From NCBI RefSeq assembly GCF_003755175.1, contig NZ_RKHX01000001.1:496001-560000 (forward strand): 64,000 nt of DNA. The letters run 5' to 3'. A model generated the notes under the pieces. That model saw nothing but the letters and a program-made list of their open reading frames with translations, was not told the origin of the DNA and made no database searches. Origin of the DNA: Cellulomonas sp. PhB150 (GTDB taxonomy: Bacteria; Actinomycetota; Actinomycetes; Actinomycetales; Cellulomonadaceae). The position numbers and the translations under genes were made by a program. Of the stretch, positions 50,943-60,514 are shown piece by piece (position 1 is the first letter of the stretch; every line of letters begins with the position of its first letter).

Positions 50943-51308
50943 ATGGCTGAACCTGTCTTCGACCGTCGCGAGCAGCTCGAGCTCGTCCAGGACGGGCTCC
51001 TCGACGGCGAGGAGGTGCTCGCGGTCTACGACTGCATCGGCGCCGGCACCGGCTTCGTCGGGCTCACCACGAAGCGCGTGATCCTGCAGGACAAGAGCTT
51101 CGTCGGCAAGCGCGTCGCGCTCACGTCGGTCCCCTACCGGCACGTCCGGTCGATCTCGGTGGTGAGCAACAAGTCGTTCGTGGGGAAGTTCGTCTCCTCG
51201 AGCAGCCTCGCCATCGACACCGGGGGAACCGTGCACGAGGCCGACTTCCGCGGTGAGGACAAGGCGCACCAGGCGCACCACCTCATCCTGTGGCACATCA
51301 CCCAGTAG
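50943..51308 (+). CDS. small PH-domain-like protein
   Basis: The 121-residue protein looks like a single bacterial PH fold: LDGEEVLAVYDCIGAGTGFV, GLTTKRVILQDKSFVGKRVA, PYRHVRSISVVSNKSF, ending in a C-terminal helix (DKAHQAHHLILWHITQ). It has no membrane segment. The family binds proteins or lipids in eukaryotes, but bacterial roles are mostly unknown. ATG 50943 has GGAGG in position. It diverges from the ArsR-like regulator and may share its operators. A strong terminator follows. Confidence 0.83.
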   Translation: MAEPVFDRREQLELVQDGLLDGEEVLAVYDCIGAGTGFVGLTTKRVILQDKSFVGKRVALTSVPYRHVRSISVVSNKSFVGKFVSSSSLAIDTGGTVHEADFRGEDKAHQAHHLILWHITQ

Positions 51309-51324
51309 GTCCTCGGAACGACGA

Positions 51325-51357
51325 ACGGGCCCCTCGCCGTGTAGGCGAGGGGCCCGT
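51325..51357. terminator. bidirectional terminator between the PH-like gene and sigA
   Basis: ACGGGCCCCTCGCC at 51325-51338 and GGCGAGGGGCCCGT at 51344-51357 form a perfect 14-base stem with a GTGTA loop, between convergent stops at 51308 and 51373. Confidence 0.92.
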
Positions 51358-51372
51358 GACGTACGGGATCGA

Positions 51373-52944
<1,572 letters not shown>

Positions 52945-52998
52945 GAACGACCTTTCGGCAGCGCAACTCCCCGGAGGGGGTCACGGGGTGAGACTCAT

Positions 52999-53004
52999 AT
53001 TGTA
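52999..53004 (-). promoter_or_regulatory. -10 box TACAAT of the sigA promoter
   Basis: On the minus strand TACAAT stands in an AT-rich patch and would start a leader of about 45-50 bases. Upstream bases show no strong -35. It is a good match to the housekeeping consensus. Confidence 0.6.
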
Positions 53005-53143
53005 CCGAGCCATTTCCCGGTCGGCGGCCCAACGGGCACACCACAGGCACGGGAGATCTGGGGTTATCGGCTCCAACGTCCCGGGGAGCCCGAAGATTCC
53101 CCGTGCGCGGATCCGGTGCGGCGTGGCCGGACGGCCGACGAGG

Positions 53144-53536
53144 TCAGCCCGCGGGCTTGACGGTCAGGACCGGGCACGGGGCGTCGAAGAGGACGCGCTG
53201 GGCGTTGACGCCGAGGATCAGCTTGCCCACCGGGCTGCGGCGGCGCAGCCCGATCACGACCAGCTCGGCGCTCACGTCCTCGGCCGTGGTGATGAGGTCG
53301 TCGGCGACGTCCCCGCCGTCCAGGAGCCTGATCTCGTGCGCGGTGCCGTCGGCCGCGAGCGCAGCGTCGACCCGCGCGAGCTCGGCCTCGACCTCGGCGC
53401 GCTGGTCCGCGGGCTCGTCGGGTCGTGAGCTGACCACGACCACGACCCGCTTGCCACGCTGCTTGGCCTCGACCACGGCCGCGTCGAGGGCTGCCCGGCC
53501 CTCCGGGGTGGCGAGGTACCCGACCACGATTGCCAT
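53144..53536 (-). CDS. universal stress protein family
   Basis: The 130-residue single-domain USP begins AIVVGYLATPEGRAALDAAV and has the ATP-binding signature near VVIGLRRRSPVGKLILGVNA followed by PCPVLTVKPAG. It probably binds ATP as a dimer in the cytoplasm. ATG 53536 has GGGAG upstream and is favoured over a longer open frame without homology. It stands alone between sigA (199-base gap) and DUF4192 (216-base gap); the latter gap holds two GC-rich hairpins at 53568-53600 that partly exclude each other and no gene. Confidence 0.9.
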   Translation of the reverse strand: MAIVVGYLATPEGRAALDAAVVEAKQRGKRVVVVVSSRPDEPADQRAEVEAELARVDAALAADGTAHEIRLLDGGDVADDLITTAEDVSAELVVIGLRRRSPVGKLILGVNAQRVLFDAPCPVLTVKPAG

Positions 53537-53718
53537 GACGCACTCCCGTCCACTGCCCACGCCGCACCCGGCCGTGCGGCCGGTCGACCCGGCCGACCGG
53601 CACCGACCCAGGGGGCGGCGCGGGATGCGACCGTGCGGGCGTGACGCTACCGGAGCGCGGCGCGCGGGACGACCCCGGGCGCCGGTCCACGTGGCCGTGA
53701 CAGGCCGGGGAGCAGCGC

Positions 53719-53762
53719 CGACGCCGGCGCTCACGCGGCCCGACGCCGGCGCTCACGCGGCC
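53719..53762. repeat. perfect 22-base tandem duplication at the DUF4192 3' end
   Basis: CGACGCCGGCGCTCACGCGGCC occurs at 53719-53740 and again at 53741-53762 without a mismatch. The second copy contains the last codons and stop of the DUF4192 gene; the first lies just beyond and repeats them out of use. Confidence 0.92.
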
Positions 53763-54889
53763 CGGCGACGCGTCCACCCCGGCCCGACGGCCGCGGCGAG
53801 CAGGTCGACGAGCATCCGCGCGAGCCGGTAGTCGGGGTCGTCCGCGAGCGCGCGGTCGAGCAGGATCTGGGTGCGCGCCCCGTCGCCGCGCCACCACGAC
53901 AGGACGGCGAGCAACGTCCAGGCGGGTGCCTGGTGCCCGGTGCGGCCGTGCGCGACGACCGCCTGCAGCGTCTGCTCGTGCGTGCGACACCGCGCCAGCG
54001 GGGGCGCGATCCCCTCGTCGGCATCCATGATCCGGCGTAGCGCGGCGCCCATCGCCGCGTCGTCGGCCGGGTCCGGGCCGATGCCGCGGACGCAGCGCTC
54101 CGCGAGGTCACCCGTGCCGGGCACGAGCGAGACCAGCACCGCGTCGCGCACCCTCCGGTCGGCGAGCCCCGCCTCCAGACGGCCCCACGGGGCGGCTCTG
54201 CCGGCGGGCGTGCTCTCCACGGACGCGACGGCTGCCCGCCACGCGGCGACGGACGCCGCGCGCCAGTCGCCCACCGCGTCCGGCCCGGCGGCCCACGCCT
54301 CCAGGCAGCGCGCCTCCCACCGCCGGCGCACCCTCGACACCGACCGCCGCGCCTGGTCCGGCGCACGCTCGACGGGCACGAGGTCCTCCCGTGAGCCGGC
54401 GACGGCCGAGCCGGCGAGCACCATGTGGGCACCCACCAGCGTCGACTCGAGCTCGCGCAACGGGCGGCCACCCGCCGGGCAGCACGCGTCGTCGTCGCAC
54501 CCGAGCTCCAGGTAGCCGTCCGGGGTCACGACCAGGACGTCCACAGGCCCGAACGGGCCGGCCGCCGCGTCCTGCACGTGACGGGCCGCCACGTGCAGCG
54601 GCGACGGGCGACGGCGCGGGTCCGGACCGTCGGTGTAGAGGACGCACATCACACGCCGCGCACCGTCGGTGTCGAGCGTGGTGATGGCCGACCGCGCCAG
54701 CTGGGGTCCTGCCTCGGGGTCCAGCAGGTCCGGCAGGTCGACCCGCATGATCAGGCCGACGGCTCCGCGCGGCGGACGCAGGCTGATCAGCACGGCACTG
54801 TCGCGCGGCCGGAATCCCAGGCGGTGCGGGATGTAGGCGAGCACCTCGCGCGGCTCGCTGACGCGGATGGTCTCGATGTCGGTCTCCAT
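53753..54889 (-). CDS. DUF4192 family protein
   Basis: The 378-residue actinobacterial protein begins IRVSEPREVLAYIPHRLGFR, the family hallmark, with a conserved core (VGLIMRVDLPDLLDPEAG, VMCVLYTDGPDP) and helical C-terminal repeats (HQAPAWTLLAVLSWWRGDGA) that resemble a TPR-like fold. A cluster LGCDDDACCPAGG could bind metal. It has no signal peptide. Function is unknown. ATG 54889 gives the standard family start. The gene ends within a 22-base tandem duplication that duplicates the stop region. It diverges from the lipoprotein gene. Confidence 0.88.
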   Translation of the reverse strand: METDIETIRVSEPREVLAYIPHRLGFRPRDSAVLISLRPPRGAVGLIMRVDLPDLLDPEAGPQLARSAITTLDTDGARRVMCVLYTDGPDPRRRPSPLHVAARHVQDAAAGPFGPVDVLVVTPDGYLELGCDDDACCPAGGRPLRELESTLVGAHMVLAGSAVAGSREDLVPVERAPDQARRSVSRVRRRWEARCLEAWAAGPDAVGDWRAASVAAWRAAVASVESTPAGRAAPWGRLEAGLADRRVRDAVLVSLVPGTGDLAERCVRGIGPDPADDAAMGAALRRIMDADEGIAPPLARCRTHEQTLQAVVAHGRTGHQAPAWTLLAVLSWWRGDGARTQILLDRALADDPDYRLARMLVDLLAAAVGPGWTRRRAA

Positions 54890-54992
54890 GTGCGCCAGCC
54901 CACCGCAGCGCGGGACGGCGCGGGGGCACGGCGTCGGATCTGTGCACGGAGCCGGCCTGCTCGTGGGCTGTGGTCGGCTCGACGGACCCGGC

Positions 54993-54998
54993 TACCCT
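54993..54998 (+). promoter_or_regulatory. -10 box TACCCT of the leaderless lipoprotein gene
   Basis: TACCCT lies six bases before the GTG at 55005. It decides the start against several upstream in-frame start codons. Confidence 0.6.
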
Positions 54999-55004
54999 GG
55001 CCCG

Positions 55005-55535
55005 GTGCTGCGCCCCCGACCTCTCCTCGTCGCGCTCGGCTGCGCCGTGACCTGCGTCCTGACGGCGGGCGGCTGCACCACGAGCCAGCCCGCGCAGCTG
55101 GAGCCCACGCAGTCGTCTTCGGCCGTCGTCGACCCTGCTCCCAGCGCGGCCGAGTCGCTGCTGCCGCAGGACCAGCCCACGGGGTCCGCGGTCGGGACCC
55201 TCGCGCCCGAGTTCCCCGTGGCGCTGCTCCCCCTGCCCGAGGGAGCCACCGTGCTCGTCTCGTCCGCGGTACCGGTGCCGGGCTCCGACCTCGTCGACGT
55301 CAGCCTCAACCTGCGCACGTCGCAGTCGACCAACGCCCTGCTCGCGGCCGTCCGCAAGCCCCTGCTCGCGGCGGGCTTCACGGAGACGGAGCCCGCCGAG
55401 AAGGAGCCGGACCTCGCGGCGCAGGCCTCGTTCACGCGCGACGACGGCGACGAGCGCATCATCCTGGGGATCCTCGACCTCGACGACCAGCGCACGCTGA
55501 CCCTCTCCGGTCGCGTCGACCCTGACGTCACCTAG
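55005..55535 (+). CDS. putative lipoprotein, function unknown
   Basis: The 176-residue product has a lipoprotein-like signal (LRPRPLLVALGCAVTCVLTA then GGC), so Cys at about residue 24 would be lipidated at the outer face of the membrane. A Ser/Pro/Gln-rich linker follows to residue 65. The folded part (FPVALLPLPEGATVLVSSAV to LTLSGRVDPDVT) resembles a small alpha/beta domain without catalytic motifs. It is expressed from a leaderless promoter. Its TAG stop forms the first bases of the -10 box of the prenyl synthase gene. Confidence 0.8.
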   Translation: MLRPRPLLVALGCAVTCVLTAGGCTTSQPAQLEPTQSSSAVVDPAPSAAESLLPQDQPTGSAVGTLAPEFPVALLPLPEGATVLVSSAVPVPGSDLVDVSLNLRTSQSTNALLAAVRKPLLAAGFTETEPAEKEPDLAAQASFTRDDGDERIILGILDLDDQRTLTLSGRVDPDVT

Positions 55536-55538
55536 GCT
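55533..55538 (+). promoter_or_regulatory. -10 box TAGGCT of the leaderless prenyl synthase gene
   Basis: TAGGCT lies seven bases before the GTG at 55546. Its first three bases are the TAG stop codon of the lipoprotein gene. Confidence 0.6.
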
Positions 55539-55545
55539 GCCGGGC

Positions 55546-56667
55546 GTGAGCCTGGACCCCCGCACCCTGACCGACGTCGAGGACGTGCGAGCGCGGGTGG
55601 ACGCCCACGTGACCTCGCACGTCGGCCGGCTCGCTGCCGTGCTGGCCTCGGTCGGGGACGGCTCCGCGCCGCTCGTCGGCGCGGTCACCGAGATGCTCTC
55701 CGGCGGCAAGCGGCTGCGTGCGGCGTTCTGCTACTGGTCGTGGCGGGCGCACGGTGGCGCGCCGGGGACGCCCGACGAGGTCGCGGTGCTGCGGGTCGGC
55801 GCCGCGCTGGAGCTGTTCCAGGCTGCCGCCCTGTTCCACGACGACGTGATGGACGACTCGGACACCCGCCGGGGGCACCCCGCGGCGCACCGGGCGTTCG
55901 CCGACCGGCACCGGCGCGAGGGCCTCGAGGGCGACGCGGAGCAGTTCGGGCTGTCCGCGGCGATCCTGCTGGGGGACCTCGCCCTCGTGGCCAGCGAGCA
56001 GGAGTTCGCGGACGCCGTCGCGCAGGCTCCCGCCGTGCGCGCGGCCCGGGCACGCGAGGTGTTCGACCTCATGCGCACCGAGGTCACCGTCGGGCAGTAC
56101 CTCGACGTGCTCGCCCAGTCGCTGCCGTGGGGCACCGACACCGACGCGGACGAGCGCCGTGCCCGCGAGGTCATCCGCGCGAAGTCGGCGCGCTACAGCG
56201 TCGAGCACCCGATCGTGCTGGGCGCGGCACTGGCCGACGCGGACGACGACGCGCTGGCCGCGTGCCGCGAGCTGGGCCTCCCCCTGGGCGAGGCCTTCCA
56301 GCTGCGCGACGACCTGCTCGGCGTGTTCGGCGACCCCGCCGCAACGGGCAAGCCCGCGGGCGACGACCTGCGCGAGGGCAAGCGCACCGTGCTCGTGGCC
56401 CGCACGGTGGCGCACGCGCGCGGCGCCGGGGACCAGGTCACGCTCGACCTCGTGCGAGCGACTCTCGGCGACCGGGACGCGTCCGACGAGCAGATCGCGG
56501 CGCTCGCAGCGGCGATCGCCGCGTCGGGCGCGGTCGAGGGCGTCGAGGGGCTCATCGACGAGCTGTGCACCGCCGGGTTCGCCGCGATCGACGCCCGCGG
56601 CTGGGCCGAGCCGGCCGCCGGCATGGTGCGCGCCCTGGCCCACGCGGCCACCGACCGCACGGCCTGA
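55546..56667 (+). CDS. idsA: polyprenyl (geranylgeranyl-type) diphosphate synthase
   Basis: The 373-residue protein is a trans-prenyltransferase. The first Asp-rich motif is ALFHDDVMDDSDTRRG and the second is FQLRDDLLGVFGDPAATGKP. MLSGGKRLRAAFCYWSW binds IPP. It extends allylic diphosphates with IPP from the MEP pathway. Residues before the first motif (ELFQAAALF) lack a bulky aromatic at the position four before it, which would allow products of C20 or longer, but chain length cannot be fixed by eye. It matches Rv2173 (idsA2) in position. GTG 55546 is leaderless. It converges on the Rv2175c-type gene. Confidence 0.92.
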   Translation: MSLDPRTLTDVEDVRARVDAHVTSHVGRLAAVLASVGDGSAPLVGAVTEMLSGGKRLRAAFCYWSWRAHGGAPGTPDEVAVLRVGAALELFQAAALFHDDVMDDSDTRRGHPAAHRAFADRHRREGLEGDAEQFGLSAAILLGDLALVASEQEFADAVAQAPAVRAARAREVFDLMRTEVTVGQYLDVLAQSLPWGTDTDADERRAREVIRAKSARYSVEHPIVLGAALADADDDALAACRELGLPLGEAFQLRDDLLGVFGDPAATGKPAGDDLREGKRTVLVARTVAHARGAGDQVTLDLVRATLGDRDASDEQIAALAAAIAASGAVEGVEGLIDELCTAGFAAIDARGWAEPAAGMVRALAHAATDRTA

Positions 56668-56680
56668 GTGGCGCGAGCCG

Positions 56681-57091
56681 CTACAGCTCGGCCTGAGCCA
56701 ACCGACGCACCTCGGTCTTGCCGCCCGCGCGCAGCGCGTCGATCGGCGAGCCGCGCAACGCGTCGATCGGCGCGAACAGCCAGACGAGCGCCTCCTCGTC
56801 GGAGAAGCCGGCGTCCCGCAGCAGCGTCAGCGTGCCCTGCAGCGACGCGAGGACGGTCCACTCGGGCAGTCCCTCCGCCCGCGAGGGCGCCGAGGGATTG
56901 GCGAGGTGACCCGGCACGAGAAATGCCGCGGGGATGGAGAAGACCTTCGGCTCTCCCCGACGAATCCCGACGAGGCGCCCCTCCTGCACGATGCGTCGCA
57001 CCTTTCCGGCGTCGAGATCGAGCCGCTCGGCGACATCAGGGACGGTGAGCCACTCGGCGACGAGGGCGTCGGGCACGGGGGTGTCAGTCAC
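56681..57091 (-). CDS. Rv2175c-type winged-helix DNA-binding protein
   Basis: The 136-residue protein has a helix-turn-helix (WLTVPDVAERLDLDAGKVRR) and a C-terminal helical domain (EEALVWLFAPIDALRGSPID). In M. tuberculosis Rv2175c is a DNA-binding substrate of the Ser/Thr kinase PknL, and phosphorylation abolishes DNA binding. Here too the kinase gene is close (58465). The N-terminal Thr residues (TDTPVPDALVAEWLTVPD) could be phosphosites. GTG 57091 has a TAGGCT box six bases upstream. Confidence 0.92.
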   Translation of the reverse strand: MTDTPVPDALVAEWLTVPDVAERLDLDAGKVRRIVQEGRLVGIRRGEPKVFSIPAAFLVPGHLANPSAPSRAEGLPEWTVLASLQGTLTLLRDAGFSDEEALVWLFAPIDALRGSPIDALRAGGKTEVRRLAQAEL

Positions 57092-57097
57092 GGCGCC

Positions 57098-57103
57098 AGC
57101 CTA
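57098..57103 (-). promoter_or_regulatory. -10 box TAGGCT of the leaderless Rv2175c-type gene
   Basis: On the minus strand TAGGCT lies six bases before the GTG at 57091; the same hexamer is used for the prenyl synthase gene. Confidence 0.6.
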
Positions 57104-57191
57104 CGCAACCGGGGGAATCACCCGCGCGCGAGGCCGTGCAATTCGGGCGTGGGGTTTTCACCGTTGCACGGGTGGGATACGTTCACGTTCT

Positions 57192-57214
57192 GTCACTTCA
57201 GTAACACCAGTCAC
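57192..57214 (+). promoter_or_regulatory. three GTNAC direct repeats, MtrA-box-like
   Basis: GTCAC, GTAAC and GTCAC start at 57192, 57201 and 57210, an exact 9-base period, 32 bases before the LysM transglycosylase start. Direct repeats of GTCAC type are known for the MtrA response regulator, which controls cell-wall hydrolases in actinobacteria. Assignment here is inference. Confidence 0.5.
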
Positions 57215-57245
57215 TTTTCTTCACTCGTGCACCAGGGGATTCGAC

Positions 57246-58403
57246 ATGACGCAGCCCACCGCCAGCCGTCCCGATGCCCGCCGACTCGTCACGACGAGCA
57301 CCGGCGCGATCGCCCTCGCGGCCATCGCCGTGACCGCATCGGGCACGGGCGCGCACGCCGACGAGCGCTACACGGTGCGGTCGGGGGACACGGTCAGCCA
57401 CATCGCCGCGCGCACCGGCACCACGGTCACGTCGATCGCCCGCGCGAACTCCCTGGCGGACGCCTCCCGCATCCACGCGGGCCAGGTCCTGACGATCCCG
57501 AGCGGCTCGACCCGCACGGCCACGGCCTCGAGCACGAAGCCGAAGGTCACGCACACCGTGCGCGCCGGCGAGACCGTCAGCGCGATCGCCCACCGGTACG
57601 GCACCACCGTCGCGAAGGTGGTCGCCAAGAACCACCTCGACTCGCGCGCGCTGATCCGCATCGGTCAGGTGCTCACCATCTCCGGCGGCTCGTCGACGAC
57701 GACGAAGACGGCCACCGCGCACACCACGGCGAGGACCGCGACGTACACGGTCCGCTCCGGCGACACGGTGAGCGGCATCGCCCACCGGCACGGCACGACC
57801 ATCTCGGCGATCGCGAAGGCGAACGGGCTCGACTCGCGCGCACTGATCCGCATCGGCCAGGTGCTCGAGGTCCCCGGAGCGGCGACGACCACCACCAAGG
57901 CGTCGACGCCGAGCACGAAGGTCCCGAGCAGCTTCCTGGGCCGGACCTACTCCGAGGCCGTCGTCGGCGCCGCCAACACCAACAAGGCGACCCTCGAGCG
58001 CGTCGGCGTCCCGTCGAGGGCCGAGATGCAGCGCACGGTCGCCCGCACGGCACGCGCGATGGGCCTCGACCCCGCGCTCGCGCAGGCGATCGCCTTCCAG
58101 GAGTCGGGCTTCGACCACACCTCGGTCTCCCCCGCCAACGCGATCGGCACGATGCAGGTCATCCCGTCATCGGGCCAGTGGGCCTCCGACCTCGTCGGGC
58201 GCCATCTGAACCTGCTCGACCCGGACGACAACGTCACCGCCGGCGTCGCGATCCTGCGCTCGCTCGTGCGCACCTCTCCCGACCTGCCGCGCGCCATCGC
58301 GGGCTACTACCAGGGCGCGACCTCGGTGAAGAAGTACGGCATGTTCGCGGACACGCGACGCTACGTCGCGAACGTCCAGACGCTCATGACGCGCTTCGGC
58401 TGA
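57246..58403 (+). CDS. secreted LysM lytic transglycosylase
   Basis: The 385-residue precursor has a signal peptide (TTSTGAIALAAIAVTASGTG then AHA), three LysM modules starting near residues 41, 102 and 166 (each with YTVRSGDTVS or TVRAGETVS), Ser/Thr-rich linkers, and a C-terminal transglycosylase domain from about residue 255. The catalytic Glu lies in LAQAIAFQESGFDHTSVSP, with NAIGTMQVIPSSG following. It should bind and cleave the glycan strands of peptidoglycan outside the membrane. ATG 57246 follows AGGGGGA. The promoter has MtrA-like repeats. It sits next to the PASTA kinase gene. Confidence 0.93.
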   Translation: MTQPTASRPDARRLVTTSTGAIALAAIAVTASGTGAHADERYTVRSGDTVSHIAARTGTTVTSIARANSLADASRIHAGQVLTIPSGSTRTATASSTKPKVTHTVRAGETVSAIAHRYGTTVAKVVAKNHLDSRALIRIGQVLTISGGSSTTTKTATAHTTARTATYTVRSGDTVSGIAHRHGTTISAIAKANGLDSRALIRIGQVLEVPGAATTTTKASTPSTKVPSSFLGRTYSEAVVGAANTNKATLERVGVPSRAEMQRTVARTARAMGLDPALAQAIAFQESGFDHTSVSPANAIGTMQVIPSSGQWASDLVGRHLNLLDPDDNVTAGVAILRSLVRTSPDLPRAIAGYYQGATSVKKYGMFADTRRYVANVQTLMTRFG

Positions 58404-58451
58404 CCCTTGACTGGCCGCGTGCGCCTCCGACGACCGCGCCGACCGCGCCCG

Positions 58452-58457
58452 TAGACT
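58452..58457 (+). promoter_or_regulatory. -10 box TAGACT of the leaderless kinase gene
   Basis: TAGACT lies seven bases before the GTG at 58465. Confidence 0.6.
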
Positions 58458-58464
58458 CTCGCGC

Positions 58465-60465
58465 GTGGGAGCAACCATCACCGATCCGCTCGTCGGCCGC
58501 CTGGTCGACGGCCGGTACGAGGTCGTCTCCCGGATCGCGCGCGGCGGCATGGCCACGGTGTACCTGGCCGTCGACCGCCGGCTCGACCGGGACGTGGCCC
58601 TCAAGGTCATGCACCCGCACCTGGCCGAGGGGTCCTCGGGGGCCGACTTCGTCGCCCGGTTCCGCCGCGAGGCGCGGACCGCCGCCCGCCTGACGCACCC
58701 CGGGCTCGTCGGGGTCTACGACCAGGGCGTCGACGGCGAGACCAGCTACCTGACCATGGAGTACGTCGACGGCGTCAACCTGCGCCGCCGGCTCGGCGAG
58801 CGCGGTGCCCTGACCGTCGGCGAGACGCTCGACGTCGCCGCCGCCGTGCTCGACGCCCTCGCCGCAGCGCACCGAGCGGGCCTCGTGCACCGCGACGTCA
58901 AGCCGGAGAACGTGCTGCTGGCGAGCGACGACCGCGTCAAGCTCGCCGACTTCGGGCTGGCCCGCGCCGTCACCGAGGTGACGGCCACCACCACCGGCAC
59001 CGTCCTCGGGACCGTCGCCTACCTCGCACCCGAGCTCGTGGTCCGGGGCGCGAGCGACGCGCGGACCGACGTGTACGCGTGCGGCGTCCTGATCTTCGAG
59101 ATGCTGACCGGCCACCAGCCCTTCACGGGCGAGACCCCGATCCAGGTCGCGTTCCAGCACGTCAACTCCGACATCCCCGCGCCGTCCGACCAGGTGCCCT
59201 GGCTGCCCATCGAGATCGACGACCTCGTGCGGGCGCTCGCCGCGCGCGACCCCGAGGACCGGCCCACGGACGCGGGCGCGGCGGGCGAGCTGCTGCGGCG
59301 CACCCGGGCCGCGCTCGACGAGGAGACGCTCGACCGTCGCGCCGACGTCGCGCCCTCGATCGTCCTGCCCGCCGCGACCGATCCCGCCGAGACCGATCTG
59401 GGGACCGGCGCGGTCGAGGCCGCCCCGAGCGACGAGCCCGACGACGCGGACGCGACCACCCGACTGGTGACCGACAGCCCCGGCTCGACCGTCGCGCTGC
59501 CGATCGGGCTCGCGGGTGCGCTGGCGACCCAGTCCGCCCCCGCTCCCCCGCGCCGCCGACGGCGCCTGCTGCGCTGGGTCGCCGTCCTGCTCGTCCTCGT
59601 CGCCGTCGTCACGGGCGGCCTGTGGTGGTACGCGGCCGCCGGGCCCGGTGCCTGGACGGACGTGCCGACGGTCGCGGGGAAGACCGCCGCCGCCGCCCAG
59701 CAGGCGCTGGTCGCCGACGGGCTCGAGGCGTCCTCGACGAAGGCGTACGACGACGAGGTCCCCGTGGGCGACGTCGTCTCGACCGTCCCGGTGGCGGGCG
59801 AGTCCGTCCGCAAGGGCTCGACGGTCGAGCTGACCGTGTCGGAGGGCCCGCGGTACGTGAACGTGCCCTCGGGCGTGGTGGGTGCGATGCAGGCCGAGGC
59901 TGCCACGACGCTCGAGGAGGCCGGGCTCGGCGTGAAGTACGCCCCCAAGCAGTACGACCTCAAGGCTGCGATCGGCGAGGTGCTCGCGGCGACGCTGCCC
60001 GACGGCAGTCCCGCCGACCCCGGCACGCGCACGACCTGGGGCACCGACGTCACGCTGACGCTGTCCCAGGGGCCGCGCCCGGTCACGGTGACGAACGTCG
60101 TCGGCGCGAGCCTCGACGTCGCCAAGCAGACGTTCAAGGAGGCCGGGCTCAAGGTCAAGACGACCAAGGAGTACAGCCACACCGTCCCCGAGGGCGTGGT
60201 CATCAGCCAGAGCCCGAAGTCGGGTGACAGCGTGCTCGAGGGCGAGACCGTCAAGCTCGTGGTGTCCAAGGGCCCCGAGCCCGTCGAGGTCCCCGACGTC
60301 GAGCGGATGGGCTTCGACGACGCCCAGAAGAAGCTCACGGACCTCGGGTTCGTGGTCACCGAGAAGAAGTCGTGGGGCGGCTTCATCGGCCAGGTCGTCG
60401 ACCAGAGCGTCGACGCCGGCAGCACGGCCCCGTGGGGCAGCACCATCGTCCTGACCGTCGTCTGA
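58465..60465 (+). CDS. pknL: PASTA-domain Ser/Thr protein kinase (PknL type)
   Basis: The 666-residue membrane kinase has an N-terminal catalytic domain (residues 15-290): glycine loop SRIARGGMATVYLA, catalytic loop LVHRDVKPENVLLA, magnesium loop LADFGLARAVTEV with activation-loop threonines in TATTTGTVLGTVAYLAPE. A cytoplasmic linker follows, then Arg-rich residues and one membrane span near 368-388 (LLRWVAVLLVLVAVVTGGLW). Four extracellular PASTA repeats from about residue 397 bind peptidoglycan fragments. It likely senses the wall and phosphorylates division or wall regulators, including the Rv2175c-type protein. GTG 58465 is leaderless. A terminator follows. Confidence 0.95.
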   Translation: MGATITDPLVGRLVDGRYEVVSRIARGGMATVYLAVDRRLDRDVALKVMHPHLAEGSSGADFVARFRREARTAARLTHPGLVGVYDQGVDGETSYLTMEYVDGVNLRRRLGERGALTVGETLDVAAAVLDALAAAHRAGLVHRDVKPENVLLASDDRVKLADFGLARAVTEVTATTTGTVLGTVAYLAPELVVRGASDARTDVYACGVLIFEMLTGHQPFTGETPIQVAFQHVNSDIPAPSDQVPWLPIEIDDLVRALAARDPEDRPTDAGAAGELLRRTRAALDEETLDRRADVAPSIVLPAATDPAETDLGTGAVEAAPSDEPDDADATTRLVTDSPGSTVALPIGLAGALATQSAPAPPRRRRRLLRWVAVLLVLVAVVTGGLWWYAAAGPGAWTDVPTVAGKTAAAAQQALVADGLEASSTKAYDDEVPVGDVVSTVPVAGESVRKGSTVELTVSEGPRYVNVPSGVVGAMQAEAATTLEEAGLGVKYAPKQYDLKAAIGEVLAATLPDGSPADPGTRTTWGTDVTLTLSQGPRPVTVTNVVGASLDVAKQTFKEAGLKVKTTKEYSHTVPEGVVISQSPKSGDSVLEGETVKLVVSKGPEPVEVPDVERMGFDDAQKKLTDLGFVVTEKKSWGGFIGQVVDQSVDAGSTAPWGSTIVLTVV

Positions 60466-60472
60466 CGGTGCG

Positions 60473-60509
60473 GGCCTCTGACCAGCGCTTCCCGCGCCGG
60501 TCAGAGGCC
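60473..60509. terminator. bidirectional terminator between the kinase and aroG
   Basis: GGCCTCTGACC and GGTCAGAGGCC form a perfect 11-base stem; GCGC/GCGC inside the loop can extend it past one mismatch. It lies between convergent stops at 60465 and 60515. Confidence 0.85.
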
Positions 60510-60514
60510 GTCGG

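Noticed and set aside
57092..57245. A ydaO/c-di-AMP riboswitch before the LysM transglycosylase gene
   Set aside because: The gap is only 154 bases and is shared with a divergent promoter. I see no paired helices of the expected size, and the GTNAC repeats explain the visible order better.
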